A stretch of 33,720 nucleotides of DNA from the NCBI GenBank assembly GCA_051953655.1, contig JBQCIO010000244.1, forward strand, positions 1-33,720. Direction: 5' to 3'. Both the position numbers and the translations under genes were made by a program. The notes under the pieces are model-generated. The model ran no database searches, was not told where the DNA came from, and worked only from the letters and a program-made list of their open reading frames with translations. How positions within the stretch are numbered: the first letter of the stretch is position 1; each line of letters begins with the position of its first letter. Shown piece by piece: positions 1-8,240 of the stretch. Origin of the DNA: JBQCHF01 sp051953655. Its GTDB lineage: Bacteria; Actinomycetota; Actinomycetes; Motilibacterales; Motilibacteraceae.

Positions 1-1
1 C

Positions 2-439
2 ACGGCACGGGGTGGCGGTTCGGCGGACGGAGCGGAGGAGCCAGGGCAGGCAGGCGTAGGCGAGCAGCAGCGCCCAGTGGCCGAGCACCAGGCGCTCGGC
101 CACGAACGGGTTCCAGATCGCCAGCGTGGCGGCGGTCAGCCGGACCCAGGTGCGCGACGTCGGCACCAGCCGCCCGGCGCCGACGCCCGCGGCCACCAGC
201 GTCCCGGCCAGCACGAGCCCCTGCAGCAGGTGACCGGGCACGAGGTCGTCCAGCACGGCGACGACGGCGTCCTGCGGGACCGCGCGCGGCGCCGCCGTCC
301 CGAACCCGGCCGTCGCCGCGAGCAGGGGCTGGTCCGGGACGAACACCATGTCGTAGCTCAGGACGTAGCCGCCGGTGAAGGTCCCGAGCGCCGGGCCCAG
401 CACGAGGGCGGTGAGCAGTGCCGACCAGAGGACGAGCAC
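2..439 (-). CDS. Integral membrane protein, N-terminal part (runs off the left edge)
   Basis: A continuous frame reads leftward from a GTG at 437-439 to the window edge without a stop, about 146 residues. The start is chosen because GGGGGAGG lies a few bases upstream. The product begins with a hydrophobic segment (LWSALLTALVLGPAL), followed by a loop with YVLSYDMVFVPDQP, a second hydrophobic stretch (about 75-95) and a third around WNPFVAERLVLGHWALLLAY. The pattern of membrane helices separated by short polar loops, with the WNPF-ERL-GHW motif, resembles GT-C-fold polyprenol-dependent glycosyltransferases and related actinobacterial membrane proteins, but that assignment rests only on resemblance. 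It is downstream of the heptad-repeat protein gene on the same strand, separated by a strong palindrome, so it is probably transcribed on its own. The C-terminal part is outside the window. Confidence 0.6.
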   Translation of the reverse strand, partial: MLVLWSALLTALVLGPALGTFTGGYVLSYDMVFVPDQPLLAATAGFGTAAPRAVPQDAVVAVLDDLVPGHLLQGLVLAGTLVAAGVGAGRLVPTSRTWVRLTAATLAIWNPFVAERLVLGHWALLLAYACLPWLLRSVRRTATPCR

Positions 440-464
440 TCGTCACCTCCCCCGGAGCGCTGTT

Positions 465-506
465 CGTCCGAAGGATCGTGACCTATAGGTCACGATCCTT
501 CGGACG
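465..506. terminator. Perfect 42-bp palindrome between two minus-strand genes
   Basis: Bases 465-506 equal their own reverse complement over all 42 positions. The arms run from CGTCCGAAGG through GATCGTGACC, and the centre is TATA. It lies 16 nt past the stop codon of the heptad-repeat protein gene and 26 nt before the GTG of the next gene. The most economical reading is a factor-independent or bidirectional terminator. There is no T-tract on either side, as is common in high-GC actinobacteria. The central GTGACC-TATA-GGTCAC could equally be a repressor operator for the downstream gene. Confidence 0.65.
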
Positions 507-521
507 TAACGCCGGAGTCTG

Positions 522-3170
522 CTAGCGCACGACCCGGCGCAGGCCGCTCGCCAGCAGGGCGCCGGCGGCGAGCACGGCGAGGGCGATGCCGCCGCGGGCG
601 GCGTTGTTGGTCGCGCCCACGTGCCCGACCGGCTCGATGGACAGGTCGTAGGCCGCGCGGGCGTCGGTGGCGCCGACCGGCTGGCCGTAGGGCATCGCGT
701 TCTTGCCCTTCTCGTTCAGCGCCTGCATCACCGCGAACTCCCGGCCGTAGCTCTTGGCCGCGTCCTGGCCGGCGGCCACCAGCGCCTTGGTGCCCTGCGC
801 GCTGAGCTGTCCGGCGCCGTCGACGATCTGCTGGTCGCCGGCCTTGGCCTGGGCGAGGCCGTCGGCGAGCTGGGTGGAGCCGTCGGCGGCGTCGGACAGG
901 CCCGAGGCCAGCTGCTTGCCGCCGTCGTCGAGCTTCACCAGGCCGTCGGCCAGGTCGCTCGCCCCCTGCTGCGCCGCGGTCAGCTTCTGCACGCCGGGCA
1001 GGAACTGGCCGGTCAGCCCGTCGGCCAGCTGTCCGGCGCCGTCGGCCAGCTGGTGCGCGCCGACCTTGAGCTGCTCGACGCCGTCACCGGCCTGCGCGAT
1101 GCCCTCGGCGAGGTCGCCGGCTCCCGTGTTGGCCGACGACGCGCCAGTGCTGAGCTGGCCCACGCCACCGATGGCGGCGTCGAGCCCGGCCATGAGCTGG
1201 GTGAGGCCTTCGGCGAGACCTGGCTTGGCGGTGCTGCCGCTGGAGAGTCCGGCACGGATCTGCCCGAATCCGGTCTCCAGCAGCTCGAGGCCCTGCAGCA
1301 GACCGCACGGGTTCGCCGGGTCGGTCGGCTTCGTCTTGTCGCAGAACGGGTTGCTCAGGCCGCCCTTGACCGCGTTGAGGCCTCCGAGCAGCGTGGTCGG
1401 GTTCGGCGTCGTGGTGGTGTCGCCCGGTGCCAGGATGGTCGACAGCGAGGCGAGCAGCTGGTCGCGCACCCCGGTCGTCGTGGTCTTGGACAGCTCGTAC
1501 GTGTCCGGCGCCGCGATGAGGGTGTCGGTGAGGCCGGCCAGGTAGGGGACCTTTGCCCCCGGGTTCTTGGTTGCGTCGTAGTAGCAGGGGTCGGGAGTGT
1601 TCACTCGCGCCGGCGAGCCGGTGCCGGTGCCGTTGATGACGTCGGTGAGGATCGTCGCCGCGCAGCCGAGCTTCTGGTAGGCGCCGGGCGCGGAGCTGCT
1701 GGTGGAGTAGACGGCGGCGCGAAGGGCGTCGACGCCCGGCAGCAGCTTGGTGTTGATCCCGTCCTTCAGGCCGGCGACCCCTCCGTAGAGCGTCGCGGCC
1801 GTGGAAGGGTCTCCGCTCTTGCCGACTCCCGCCAGGATCTGCTGCACCCCCGAGGCCAGCGCCGCCGCCCCCGCCTTGGCCGCAGGCAGCCCACTGGAGG
1901 CGTCGTTGAGCTGGGTGAGGCCGCCGGCGAGCAGACTCAGACCCGCCGACAGGTCCTGGCTGCCGCTGGTCAGGTCCTTCTCACCGGGGTTGTAGAACGC
2001 CGTGGACAGCTGGTCCAGGCCGCCGGAGAGCTGCTGGGCTCCGCCGCTGACCTGGCGGCCACCGGCGGCGAGCTGCTTGGCGCCGGCGACCAGCTGCGGG
2101 ATGCCGTCCGACAGGCCGTCGGAGAGCTGCTGGGCACCCGCGCGGGCCTGGCCGAGTCCGGCGGAGAGCTGCTGCGCGCCGGGCAGCGCCTGCGCGGCGA
2201 GGCCGTCGTGCAGCTGGTTCGCGCCGTCCTGCAGCTGGGACAGGCCCGCCAGCAGCTCGCTGGCGCCGGCCTGCAGCTTGAGCAGGTTCGCGTCGATCTC
2301 GGTGGCGCCGGCGGTGAGGTCGCGGCCGGTCCTGGCGCCCGATTCGAAGCCGTCCTGGCCGAATTTCAGCTCGGGGTGGCGCGAGGGCACCACCGGCAGC
2401 AGCTGGATGTGGGCCGCGGGCAGCGCCGCGTCCTTGACCTGCGCGGTGAAGCCGAAGGTCTGCTCCACCTGCCCGATGGGCTCGAACAGCACCATGGTCC
2501 AGGCCAGCAGGTTGCCGCCGCGGCCGTTGCCGGCCTGGTCGGCGCGGTCGTCGGTGGTCCGCACGTCGTCGAACGAGGCCGGCAGGTCGAGCTGGAGCTG
2601 GCCGACGTAGGGGGTGACGACGTCGACGGTCTCGCTGACGGTCTTGCCCGAGCCGTCCTGGTAGGTGATCTCGGTGGGCGTCGCGCTCACGTTCTTGACG
2701 CGGTAGGTCACGCCCAGCAGGCCGCTGCGGCCGGCGAGGTCCTTGGCCGCGACCGGCTTGCCGTCGAGGGTGTAGGCGACCTCCACCGACACCGGCAGGC
2801 TCTTGGTGAAGTTCGCGACAGTGCGCTGCTGCGCGGTGCCGTTCACCGTGAACGCATAGGAAGCCCTGCCGTCCTTGACGTTCGCGCCACCGAAGCCGTC
2901 GAGGTTGCGCAGCCCGCTGGTCGACGTCGGCACCTGCACGCTGGCCTGACCGGTGCCGTGCGCCTCGACCTGGGTGAACAGATAGGCCTTGCCGGGCTTG
3001 CCCTGCGCGTCCAGCTGCACCTTGACGGTCTGGCTGGTGGTCACGACGGGGCTGCCGCCGTTCTGGGCCACCGCGGCGCTGAGCGGACCGGCGAGCGCGA
3101 GCAGTCCGGCCACGCCGCCGGCGCCGGTGACGAGGACGGCCTTGCGCCGGCGAGAGGGGTTGGGGCGCAT
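522..3170 (-). CDS. Secreted, membrane-anchored protein with xxxLxxG heptad repeats (YhgE/Pip-like)
   Basis: 882 residues. The N-terminus has a basic stretch (RRRK) and a hydrophobic signal segment (about 11-36). A beta-rich looking region (about 40-285) follows. Two long blocks then show the heptad pattern in which Leu and Gly recur every seven residues (for example QLSDGL, QLADGA, DLADGL), at about 295-450 and 645-800. A non-repeat insert between them (about 455-640) contains four cysteines. A hydrophobic segment near 858-877 ending in RRVVR would be the C-terminal anchor. This heptad is the one known from YhgE/Pip-type proteins and actinobacterial surface proteins, but the six-helix YhgE membrane domain is absent. 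It is probably an elongated extracellular coiled protein; its function is unknown. The start is supported by GGAGG at the end of the preceding gene, whose stop lies 3 nt upstream, so the two are co-transcribed. Confidence 0.85.
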   Translation of the reverse strand: MRPNPSRRRKAVLVTGAGGVAGLLALAGPLSAAVAQNGGSPVVTTSQTVKVQLDAQGKPGKAYLFTQVEAHGTGQASVQVPTSTSGLRNLDGFGGANVKDGRASYAFTVNGTAQQRTVANFTKSLPVSVEVAYTLDGKPVAAKDLAGRSGLLGVTYRVKNVSATPTEITYQDGSGKTVSETVDVVTPYVGQLQLDLPASFDDVRTTDDRADQAGNGRGGNLLAWTMVLFEPIGQVEQTFGFTAQVKDAALPAAHIQLLPVVPSRHPELKFGQDGFESGARTGRDLTAGATEIDANLLKLQAGASELLAGLSQLQDGANQLHDGLAAQALPGAQQLSAGLGQARAGAQQLSDGLSDGIPQLVAGAKQLAAGGRQVSGGAQQLSGGLDQLSTAFYNPGEKDLTSGSQDLSAGLSLLAGGLTQLNDASSGLPAAKAGAAALASGVQQILAGVGKSGDPSTAATLYGGVAGLKDGINTKLLPGVDALRAAVYSTSSSAPGAYQKLGCAATILTDVINGTGTGSPARVNTPDPCYYDATKNPGAKVPYLAGLTDTLIAAPDTYELSKTTTTGVRDQLLASLSTILAPGDTTTTPNPTTLLGGLNAVKGGLSNPFCDKTKPTDPANPCGLLQGLELLETGFGQIRAGLSSGSTAKPGLAEGLTQLMAGLDAAIGGVGQLSTGASSANTGAGDLAEGIAQAGDGVEQLKVGAHQLADGAGQLADGLTGQFLPGVQKLTAAQQGASDLADGLVKLDDGGKQLASGLSDAADGSTQLADGLAQAKAGDQQIVDGAGQLSAQGTKALVAAGQDAAKSYGREFAVMQALNEKGKNAMPYGQPVGATDARAAYDLSIEPVGHVGATNNAARGGIALAVLAAGALLASGLRRVVR

Positions 3171-3173
3171 GGC

Positions 3174-3776
3174 TCAGGCCTCCGTGCTTGCGATCTGGGC
3201 GGAGCTGGACGGGGCGACGATGTCGAGACCTTCGTTGCGGGACTCGGCGCGCGGCCCGGGGAGCGCCGGCGCGACCTCGTCGGAGTCGCCGGCGAAGGCC
3301 GCACCCACCGCGCCGACGAGGAAGCCGACGGCGGCCGCGAGCAGCACGGTGGTGGCCGCGGTGACCGACTGGGTGGTGAATGCGGTCGGGTCGATGCCGA
3401 AGGCGTACTCGTAGGCGCCGGCGATGGCGGCGACGCCGAGCAGGCCCGCCCACAGCGGCACCCAGCCGAGCGAGGCGGCACTGATTCCGGTCAGGACGGC
3501 GATGACGAGGAACGCGGCCACGGCGCGGCCGGCACCGGTGTCCGGCAGGACGCCGGCGCGCAGCGCGTAGCCGGCCCAGGCCAGCGCCGCGCCGACGACG
3601 AAGCCGACGGCCCGCGCGGTCGAGCCGGTGGAGCCGGGGACCAGGCCGAGAGCGGCGCCGATCGCGGCGCCGAGCACGGCGGAGCGGACCTCTTCGAGGC
3701 CGAGGGCGCCGCCGAACTGCGCGAGCAGCGCGGCGAAGACGGCGAGCAGGCCGCCGGTGACGAGAGTGCGACGCAT
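3174..3776 (-). CDS. Small polytopic membrane protein, unknown function
   Basis: 200 residues, starting ATG at 3776 with GAAAGG upstream. About six hydrophobic segments are visible, for example LLAVFAALLAQFGGAL, AVLGAAIGAALGLV, VGFVVGAALAWAGYAL, AVAAFLVIAVLTGI, LWAGLLGVAAIAGA and TTVLLAAAVGFLVGAVGAAFA. They are followed by a polar tail of about 30 residues rich in Glu, Ser and Ala. I recognise no family. The stop lies 3 nt before the heptad-repeat protein start, and that gene's ribosome binding site sits inside this reading frame, so the two form a translationally coupled pair. The membrane protein may hold or help export its large partner, but that is inference from the pairing only. Confidence 0.75.
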   Translation of the reverse strand: MRRTLVTGGLLAVFAALLAQFGGALGLEEVRSAVLGAAIGAALGLVPGSTGSTARAVGFVVGAALAWAGYALRAGVLPDTGAGRAVAAFLVIAVLTGISAASLGWVPLWAGLLGVAAIAGAYEYAFGIDPTAFTTQSVTAATTVLLAAAVGFLVGAVGAAFAGDSDEVAPALPGPRAESRNEGLDIVAPSSSAQIASTEA

Positions 3777-3820
3777 CGCAGGGCCTTTCAGGGATTCTGC
3801 TGTCGGAGCAGGTCAGGGGG

Positions 3821-3840
3821 CGCTGACCGCGAGGTCAGCG
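3821..3840 (-). terminator. Hairpin at the end of the alpha/beta hydrolase gene
   Basis: Eight-base arms CGCTGACC and GGTCAGCG enclose a GCGA loop. The hairpin overlaps the hydrolase stop codon (3835-3837) and lies 45 nt before the next gene. There is no U-tract. It could be a weak terminator or an attenuating structure between the hydrolase and the two membrane/surface protein genes. Confidence 0.4.
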
Positions 3841-5217
3841 GGCCGGCCAGGCCGGGACGGGCAGGGTGAGGACGAGGCCGTCGGTCGTGGCCGGTGCCGC
3901 GTAGCGGCCGGTGCGGACCCAGCCGTCGAGCGCGGACAGCACGCCGGTGTAGTTGGACGTGGCGAAGTTGCAGTGGCCCGCGCCATAGGGGGCGCCGTCG
4001 TCGGCCACGCTGGGGCTGCCCTCGGGGTGGGCCGGCGGGACGACGTAGACCTGGTGCAGCAGCGAGGTGCGTCCGGCGGCGCGGACCCGGTCGGCGAACA
4101 CCCGCTCGTTCTGCACGACCACCAGCGGGTCGTACTCGGTGTGCATGGTGATGGTGCGGTCGGCCAGGCGCCCGGTGGGGTTGCCGAGCCGGTTCGCCCG
4201 CACCCGGGCGACCGCGTCGGCCCGCACGCGCGGGGCGTAGGTCTGCAGGGTCTGCGCGTAGGCGCGCAGCAGGGCGGGGGTGAACCCGAACGCGGTGAAC
4301 CGCGCGACGACGTCGGTGGTCACCCGGTGGCGGTAGTCCACGCCCACGTTGGTCGAGGGGTTGCCGCCCACCCGCTGCTCGATGTCGTAGCGGCCGAGCG
4401 TGCCGTAGGTGAGCGCGGTCTGGATGGTCTCGACCGCGGCGGCCGTGGCGCTGGGCAGGGTCGCGCCGGCGAAGTCGCGGGTCTGGGCCGGGGCGCCGAG
4501 CAGGCCGGCCAGCGCCACCAGCCGCGGCGCGGTGCCGGTGGGGTTGGCGGCCAGCGCCTTGGTGATCGCGGTGGTGGCCAGGGCGAGGTTGGCCTGGGCG
4601 TCGGCCGGGCTGGTGTAGCCGGTGAGCTTGAGCGTGGGCGCGAAGAAGGTCTTCACCGCCACCGCGGCGTCCAGGGCGAGGTCGAGGTTGAGGTCGGTGC
4701 CGCCGAGCACCCCGCACAGCGGGGCCACGCCGTCGACCAGCCCGGGATAGCGCTCGGCGAGGGTCTGGGTGATCAGGCCGCCCAGGCTCGCGCCCCAGAC
4801 GTAGACCCGCTTGACCTGCGCGGCGCCGGCCTTGGCCTTCGCCAGGCCGATGAGCTCGACGCCGGCCGCCACCCCCTCGTTCACCGCCCAGCCGGCGCCG
4901 CCGCGGGCGTAGGTGGAGCCGGCCAGCGCGTAGCCCTGGGCGAGCAGCGCGTCGCGGACGGCCGGGGTCGGCGCGTCGGCCGCGGCGGTGACCGGGGTGA
5001 AGGAGTAGCCGTGCGACCAGAGCACGACGGTGCCGTTGAACCTCGCCGGCACGTCGAGGACGTAGGAGCCGTTGCGCGTGCTGCCGGTGTAGTGACCGGC
5101 GGCGGCGGCGGCCGGCGCCGCGGCGGCCAGCGGCAGCGCGACCGGCACGGCCGCGGCGAGCACGGCGGACAGGGCGAGCGCGAGGGCGCGCGGGCGCGCC
5201 GAGAGACGGCTGGGCAT
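3835..5217 (-). CDS. Secreted alpha/beta hydrolase
   Basis: 460 residues. An N-terminal Arg-containing region and a long Ala/Leu segment ending in repeated Ala (about 8-40) form a Sec-type signal peptide. An alpha/beta-hydrolase core follows: the strand and oxyanion region VVLWSHGY (about 64-71), the nucleophile elbow GASLGG with Ser144, a probable acid Asp363 in TEYDPLVVV, and His415 in the GAGHCNF motif. These give the expected order Ser-Asp-His. The substrate cannot be named; esterase, lipase or peptidase activity are all possible. The ATG at 5217 has GGGGAG upstream. The gene stands alone, with about 270 bp of upstream non-coding DNA, and a hairpin at its stop codon separates it from the following membrane protein gene. 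Confidence 0.85.
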   Translation of the reverse strand: MPSRLSARPRALALALSAVLAAAVPVALPLAAAAPAAAAAGHYTGSTRNGSYVLDVPARFNGTVVLWSHGYSFTPVTAAADAPTPAVRDALLAQGYALAGSTYARGGAGWAVNEGVAAGVELIGLAKAKAGAAQVKRVYVWGASLGGLITQTLAERYPGLVDGVAPLCGVLGGTDLNLDLALDAAVAVKTFFAPTLKLTGYTSPADAQANLALATTAITKALAANPTGTAPRLVALAGLLGAPAQTRDFAGATLPSATAAAVETIQTALTYGTLGRYDIEQRVGGNPSTNVGVDYRHRVTTDVVARFTAFGFTPALLRAYAQTLQTYAPRVRADAVARVRANRLGNPTGRLADRTITMHTEYDPLVVVQNERVFADRVRAAGRTSLLHQVYVVPPAHPEGSPSVADDGAPYGAGHCNFATSNYTGVLSALDGWVRTGRYAAPATTDGLVLTLPVPAWPAR

Positions 5218-5489
5218 CGAACTCCCCGTGGAGCAGCTGGCGGAAGACGTGCATGCGAGCGCGCGCGCCGGCAGCCGGGGACCGGGCAGCCGGCGGACGC
5301 GGAGCCGCCTGCAGCCTGTCGGCTGCGAGGTGACGCCGATGTCTACCAGCAGGTAACAAGGAGCGGGGGGATCTCGCGAAAGTTCTTCGGCGTGCTCGCC
5401 CGGTTGGTGCCGGTCCTCCTGGATCGGGACGGTCCTGACGTCGAGACGCCGTCAGCCGCCGCTCACGAAGCGCATCGGAGAGGTGTGTT
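5218..5489. other. Intergenic region between polA and the hydrolase gene
   Basis: This 272-bp region must hold the end of the polA transcript and the hydrolase promoter, both on the minus strand. Two small hairpins are visible: GCAGCC/GGCTGC with a TGTC loop at 5311-5326, and CTGACG/CGTCAG at 5435-5455, about 35 nt past the polA stop and therefore a weak terminator candidate. I see no convincing -35/-10 pair and no small gene. Confidence 0.4.
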
Positions 5490-8174
5490 TCAGTGACCGG
5501 CCTCGTGCCAGGTGCGGCCGCGGCCCACGCTGACGTCGAGGGGCACCGAGAGCTCCTGCGCGCCGCCCATCTCGCGGCGGACCAGCGCCTCGACGGCCTG
5601 CTCCTCGCCCGCTGCGACCTCGAGCACGAGCTCGTCGTGCACCTGCAGCAGCATCCGCGAGGTGAGGCCCTCCTCGCGCAGCGCGCGGTCCACCCCGAGC
5701 ATGGCCAGCTTGATGATGTCGGCGGCCGAGCCCTGGATCGGCGCGTTGAGCGCCATCCGCTCGGCCATCTCCCGGCGCTGCCGGTTGTCGCTGGTGAGGT
5801 CGGGCAGGTAGCGGCGCCGGCCGAGGATGGTCTCGGTGTAGCCGGTGGCCCGGGCCTCGTCGACCACCGAGCGGAGGTAGTCGCGCACCCCGCCGAACCG
5901 GTCGAAGTAGTCGGCCATCAGGCCGGAGGCCTCCTCGCGGCTGATGCCCAGCTGCTGCGACAGCCCGTAGGAGGTCAGCCCGTAGGCCAGGCCGTAGGAC
6001 ATCGCCTTGATCTTGGCGCGCTGGGCCGGCGAGACGTCGTGAGGCTCGACCCCGAACACGCGGGAGGCGACGAAAGCGTGCAGGTCCTCGCCGGACTGGA
6101 ACGCCTCGATCAGGCCGGCGTCGCCGGACAGGTGCGCCATGATCCGCATCTCGATCTGGCTGTAGTCCGCGGTGAGCAGGGTGTCGAAGCGCGGGCCGAC
6201 GACGAAGGCCTCGCGGATCTGCCGGCCCTCCTCCGTGCGGATCGGGATGTTCTGCAGGTTCGGGTCGGTGGAGGACAGCCGGCCGGTGGCCGCGATGGTC
6301 TGGTTGAACGTGGTGTGGATGCGGCCGTCGTCGGCGACCGTCTCCAGCAGGCCGGTGACGGTCTGGCGCAGCCGGGAGACGTCGCGGTGGCGCAGCAGGT
6401 GGGCCAGGAACGGGTGCTCGGTGCTGGCGTAGAGCGCCTGCAGCGCGTCGGCGTCGGTGGTGTAGCCGGTCTTGGTCTTCTTCGTCTTGGGCATGCCGAG
6501 CTCGTCGAAGAGCACGACCTGCAGCTGCTTGGGCGAGCCGAGGTTGATCTCCTTGCCGATGACGGCGTAGGCCTCGTCCGCGGCGGCCTTCACCTCGCCG
6601 GCGAACTCGGACTCCAGCGCCGCGAGCCGCTCGGTGTCCACGGCGATGCCGGTGCGCTCCATGGCGGCCAGCACGCCGACCAGCGGCAGCTCGAGGTCGG
6701 CCAGCAGCTGGGTGCCGCCGGTGCGGGCCAGCTCCCCCGACAGCGCGTCGGAGAGGTCGAGCGCGGCGCGGGCGCGGACCAGGGTGGCGTCGATGTCGCC
6801 CTGCTCGTCGGCGCCGTCGAAGGACAGCTGGCCGGAGTCGTCGCCCTCGGCGCGCAGCTCGCGCTTGAGGTGGCGCAGCGCGAGGTCGGCAAGGTCGTAG
6901 GAGCGCTGGTCGGGGCGGATGAGGTAGGCGGCCAGCGCGGTGTCGCTGGCCAGGCCCGCCAGCGGCCAGCCGCGGGCCTCGAGCGCGAGCAGCGGGCCCT
7001 TGGCGTCGTGCAGCACCTTGGGCCGGGCCGGGTCGGCGAGGAACGCGGCCAGCGCGGCGTCGTCCTCCGGGCTGCAGGCGGTGGCGTCGAGGTAGGCGAC
7101 GTGGCCGTCGCCGGCGGCCAACGCCACCCCGTGGACGTCGCCGGTGCCGCGGCCCCAGTGCCCGCGCACGTGCACACCCACCGGCGAACCGGCCGGGGCG
7201 TGCGCGGCGAGCCACTCCCCCACCTGGCCCGGCTCGAGGACGCCGCCCTCCACCTCGAAGCCCTCCTCGGCCTCGGGCTCGGCGGCCTGCAGGGTCTGGT
7301 AGAGCCGGTCGCGCAGCACCCGGAACTCGAGCGCGTCGAAGACCTGGTGCACCTGCTCGCGGTCCCACTGGCGCACCGCAAGCTCCTCGGGCACGACCGG
7401 CAGGTGGACGTCGCGCACCAGCTCGTTGACCTGCCGGTTGAGCACCACCTGCGCCAGGTGCGCGCGCAGCGAGTCGCCGGCCTTGCCCTTGACCTGGTCG
7501 ACGTGGTCGACCAGCGCGGTGAGGTCGCCGTACTCGTTGAGCCACTTGGCCGCGGTCTTGGGGCCGACGCCGGGCACGCCGGGCAGGTTGTCGCTGGACT
7601 CCCCCACCAACGCGGCGAGGTCGGGGTAGAGCTGCGGGCCGACGCCGTAGCGCTCCTGGACCGCCTCCGGGGTCATCCGGGACAGCTCCGACACGCCACG
7701 GACCGGGTAGAGCACGGTGACCCGGGGCCGGACCAGCTGGAAGGCGTCGCGGTCGCCGGTGCAGATGAGCACGTCCATCCCCGCCGCCTCGCCCTGGGTG
7801 GCGAGCGTGGCGATGACGTCGTCGGCCTCGAAGCCCTCGGCCTCCACCACCGGGATCTTCAGCGCCTCGAGCACCTCCTTGACCAGGCTGACCTGGCCGC
7901 GGAAGGCGTCGGGGGTCTCGGCCCGGCCGGCCTTGTACTCGGCGTACTGCTCCATCCGGAACGTCTGCCGGGAGACGTCGAAGGCCACCGCGAGGTGCGT
8001 CGGCTTCTCGTCCCGCAGGACGTTGATGAGCATGGAGGTGAAGCCGTAGACCGCGTTGGTGGGCTGCCCCGTGGTGGTGGAGAAGTTCTCGACCGGCAGC
8101 GCGAAGAAGGCGCGGTAGGCCAGCGAGTGGCCGTCGAGCAGGAGCAGCCGGTCAGCGGCGGGGGCGTCGGTCAC
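5490..8174 (-). CDS. polA: DNA polymerase I
   Basis: 894 residues, GTG start, full length for the family. The N-terminal 5'-3' exonuclease/flap domain (about 1-300) is clear: LLLLDGHSLAYRAFFAL, AFDVSRQTFR, EGFEADDVIATLA, CTGDRDAFQLV and the helix-hairpin-helix region PGVPGVGPKTAAKWL. The middle domain (about 320-490) lacks the first DxE metal-binding motif of proofreading exonucleases (GVHVRGHWG stands in its place), so proofreading is probably absent, as in other actinobacterial PolA. Polymerase motifs are intact: motif A DYSQIEMR (Asp670), the O helix RAKIKAMSYGLAYG with Tyr727, and motif C VHDELVLEV (His846, Asp847). It acts in Okazaki fragment maturation and repair synthesis. A TAGGAT box 8 nt before the GTG suggests a short or absent 5' leader. 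It is a single gene followed by a weak hairpin. Confidence 0.98.
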   Translation of the reverse strand: MTDAPAADRLLLLDGHSLAYRAFFALPVENFSTTTGQPTNAVYGFTSMLINVLRDEKPTHLAVAFDVSRQTFRMEQYAEYKAGRAETPDAFRGQVSLVKEVLEALKIPVVEAEGFEADDVIATLATQGEAAGMDVLICTGDRDAFQLVRPRVTVLYPVRGVSELSRMTPEAVQERYGVGPQLYPDLAALVGESSDNLPGVPGVGPKTAAKWLNEYGDLTALVDHVDQVKGKAGDSLRAHLAQVVLNRQVNELVRDVHLPVVPEELAVRQWDREQVHQVFDALEFRVLRDRLYQTLQAAEPEAEEGFEVEGGVLEPGQVGEWLAAHAPAGSPVGVHVRGHWGRGTGDVHGVALAAGDGHVAYLDATACSPEDDAALAAFLADPARPKVLHDAKGPLLALEARGWPLAGLASDTALAAYLIRPDQRSYDLADLALRHLKRELRAEGDDSGQLSFDGADEQGDIDATLVRARAALDLSDALSGELARTGGTQLLADLELPLVGVLAAMERTGIAVDTERLAALESEFAGEVKAAADEAYAVIGKEINLGSPKQLQVVLFDELGMPKTKKTKTGYTTDADALQALYASTEHPFLAHLLRHRDVSRLRQTVTGLLETVADDGRIHTTFNQTIAATGRLSSTDPNLQNIPIRTEEGRQIREAFVVGPRFDTLLTADYSQIEMRIMAHLSGDAGLIEAFQSGEDLHAFVASRVFGVEPHDVSPAQRAKIKAMSYGLAYGLTSYGLSQQLGISREEASGLMADYFDRFGGVRDYLRSVVDEARATGYTETILGRRRYLPDLTSDNRQRREMAERMALNAPIQGSAADIIKLAMLGVDRALREEGLTSRMLLQVHDELVLEVAAGEEQAVEALVRREMGGAQELSVPLDVSVGRGRTWHEAGH

Positions 8175-8182
8175 GAGGCCCG

Positions 8183-8188
8183 ATCCTA
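8183..8188 (-). promoter_or_regulatory. Candidate -10 box of polA
   Basis: Reading leftward, TAGGAT is followed by eight bases (CGGGCCTC) and then the GTG of polA. TAGGAT is a good actinobacterial -10. The spacing puts transcription initiation at or within two bases of the start codon, implying a leaderless or nearly leaderless mRNA. No clear -35 is present. AGGA inside the same hexamer could alternatively be a Shine-Dalgarno. Confidence 0.4.
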
Positions 8189-8240
8189 GGAGGCTTCGCT
8201 GACAGCCGGCCCGGTCGGTGCCGGGCGGGGTCGGTGAGGC

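Noticed and set aside
77..481. Plus-strand 134-codon open frame at the left edge
   Set aside because: It is compositionally biased without domains and is opposite a minus-strand frame with clear membrane helices and a strong ribosome binding site.
621..3869. Long plus-strand open frame opposite the heptad-repeat protein gene
   Set aside because: The translation is a low-complexity Arg/Gly/Val/Leu string without family motifs. The minus strand has a signal peptide, repeats and ribosome binding sites. Such antisense frames are expected in DNA this GC-rich.
5490..8174. Loss of proofreading motif in PolA as a novelty
   Set aside because: Absence of the exonuclease DxE motif and the O-helix tyrosine are known features of actinobacterial DNA polymerase I and not specific to this organism.
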